Positions 63,017 to 64,000 of a DNA stretch of 64,000 bases are shown piece after piece. Below the pieces are notes generated by a model. It searched no databases. It was not told the origin of the DNA and saw nothing but the letters and a program-made list of their open reading frames with translations. The DNA comes from Streptomyces lanatus (GTDB lineage Bacteria; Actinomycetota; Actinomycetes; Streptomycetales; Streptomycetaceae): positions 277,431-341,430 of the forward strand of contig NZ_BNBM01000003.1 of the NCBI RefSeq assembly GCF_014655715.1. The letters are read 5' to 3'. Position numbers and translations under genes: made by a program. Positions within the stretch are counted from its first letter, which is position 1. The number at the start of each line of letters is the position of its first letter.

Positions 63017-64000
63017 TACTGGCAGGCCTCGCAGGACTCGGGGTTTTCCAGGGAGCAGGCGACGGCGTCTTCGGGCGCCGGCTGCTGGGCGGGGATGGCG
63101 GCTTGGGCCTGGGCGGCGCGGGCGATGCGGGTCGCCGGGCGCGAGCGCAGGTAGTACGTCGTCTTCAGGCCCGACTTCCAGGCGTACGCGTACATCGAGG
63201 AGAGCTTGCCGATGGTCGGCGTCTCCAGGAACAGGTTCAGGGACTGCGACTGGTCCAGGAACGGGGTCCGGGCGGCGGCCATGTCGATGAGCCCGCGCTG
63301 CGGGATCTCCCACGCCGTGCGGTACAGCGCCCGTACGTCCGCCGGGATCCAGGCGAAGTCCTGCACCGAGCCGTTCGATTCGCGCAGCGCCTCACGGGTG
63401 CGGGCGTCCCACACGCCGAGCGCCTTCAGCTCGTCGACCAGGTAGGAGTTGACCTGGAGGAACTCACCGGAGAGCGTCTCGCGCTTGAACAGGTTGGAGA
63501 CCTGCGGCTCGATGCACTCGTAGACACCGGCGATGGACGCGATGGTGGCGGTGGGCGCGATGGCGAGCAGCAGGGAGTTGCGCAGACCGGTGGTGGCGAT
63601 ACGGCCGCGCAGGGCCGCCCAGCGCTCCGGCCAGGTCAGCTCGGCGTCCGGGTAGTGGTCGGGGTGCAGGACGCCCTGGGCGGTACGGGTCTTCTCCCAG
63701 GCAGGCAGCGGGCCGCTGCGCTCGGCGAGGTCGGCGGACGCCTCGTACGCGGCGAGCATGATGCGCTCGGCGATCCGCGTGGAGAGCGCCTTCGCCTCGG
63801 GCGAGTCGAAGGGCAGCCGCAGCTTGAAGAACACGTCCTGCAGACCCATCGCGCCGAGGCCCACCGGCCGCCACTTGGCGTTGGAGCGGCCCGCCTGCTC
63901 GGTCGGGTAGAAGTTGATGTCGACGACACGGTCCAGGAAGGTGACGGCGGTGCGGACGGTGGCGTCGAGGCGCTCCCAGTCGATGTCCCCGTTGTCCACG
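63016..64000 (-). CDS. nrdA: Ribonucleotide reductase class I large subunit, 3' part
   Basis: The gene runs off the window; only the C-terminal ~328 residues are present. Visible are GLGAMGLQDVFFKL and SLLLAIAPTATIASIAG (substrate-site loop) and the C-terminal redox Cys pair in the end ESCEACQ, which re-reduces the active site. Class I type, paired with nrdB downstream. The 5' regulatory region, where a cobalamin riboswitch or NrdR boxes would lie, is outside this window. Confidence 0.92.
   Translation of the reverse strand, partial: VDNGDIDWERLDATVRTAVTFLDRVVDINFYPTEQAGRSNAKWRPVGLGAMGLQDVFFKLRLPFDSPEAKALSTRIAERIMLAAYEASADLAERSGPLPAWEKTRTAQGVLHPDHYPDAELTWPERWAALRGRIATTGLRNSLLLAIAPTATIASIAGVYECIEPQVSNLFKRETLSGEFLQVNSYLVDELKALGVWDARTREALRESNGSVQDFAWIPADVRALYRTAWEIPQRGLIDMAAARTPFLDQSQSLNLFLETPTIGKLSSMYAYAWKSGLKTTYYLRSRPATRIARAAQAQAAIPAQQPAPEDAVACSLENPESCEACQ

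Overview
The window is chromosomal DNA of a Streptomyces. The evidence is very high GC with strong GC bias at third codon positions, frequent GTG starts, ATGA gene overlaps, a WblC/WhiB7 protein, a SigR-RsrA pair, and an epi-isozizaene synthase-CYP170A1 pair. Gene content and order match, from memory, the conserved core region around SCO5180-SCO5226 of S. coelicolor. No phage, integrase, insertion sequence or CRISPR array was seen, so this is core rather than acquired DNA. Coordinates and motifs were read by eye; family names come from motif recognition, not from database searches.

Layout. 0-6.2 kb (minus strand): two tandem secreted Tap-type peptidase lipoproteins and a large membrane protein joining a degenerate kinase-like region to a flippase-like domain. 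6.4-19.7 kb: a DNA-repair block (alkyltransferase-like protein, AdnA and AdnB helicase-nucleases, UvrD2), interrupted by an M20 peptidase, NudC and a mycoredoxin with a consensus sigma-R promoter. 19.7-21.4 kb: the wblC antibiotic-resistance regulator behind a 600-nt leader with an upstream ORF, an intrinsic terminator and a possible antiterminator, followed by a coupled Arg-rich small protein and a zinc-ribbon protein. 21.4-28.3 kb: a UbiB-type kinase coupled to a ThiF/E1-like protein, a divergent YgjP-like metalloprotease, then a TerD-AIM24 fusion with two more AIM24 proteins. 28.3-37.4 kb: Nudix, DUF2342 protease, SDR, MoaE, a tiny membrane protein, a PDZ-Lon protease, a PPA1309-like protein and a UPF0182 membrane protein. 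37.4-40.1 kb: two identical initiator tRNA genes flanking a Sel1-repeat protein. 40.1-45.6 kb: a NitT/TauT-type ABC operon, a Fur-family regulator divergent from a catalase, and a CBS protein. 45.6-52.4 kb: HisN, TetR, an SMR exporter, RsgA, AroA, an M50-like protease, an SRAP protein and a hydrolase. 52.4-57.4 kb: sigR-rsrA with its autoregulatory promoter, two HD-domain membrane proteins and a TPR protein. 57.5-64 kb: peptide deformylase, the albaflavenone pair, a GlxA-type regulator, and nrdB with the 3' part of nrdA.

The genes suggest a stress-response neighbourhood. WblC (translation-inhibitor stress) and SigR-RsrA (thiol stress) lie in one window, and the published link from WblC to sigR would connect them. 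Sigma-R promoter motifs precede sigR itself and the mycoredoxin. Catalase and its Fur-type regulator, ribonucleotide reductase and the repair helicases fit the same theme. At least seven genes have a TANNNT -10 box 6-7 nt before the start codon and are probably translated from leaderless mRNA. The least explained parts are the ThiF-UbiB pair, the TerD/AIM24 cluster and the small partner gene of wblC.
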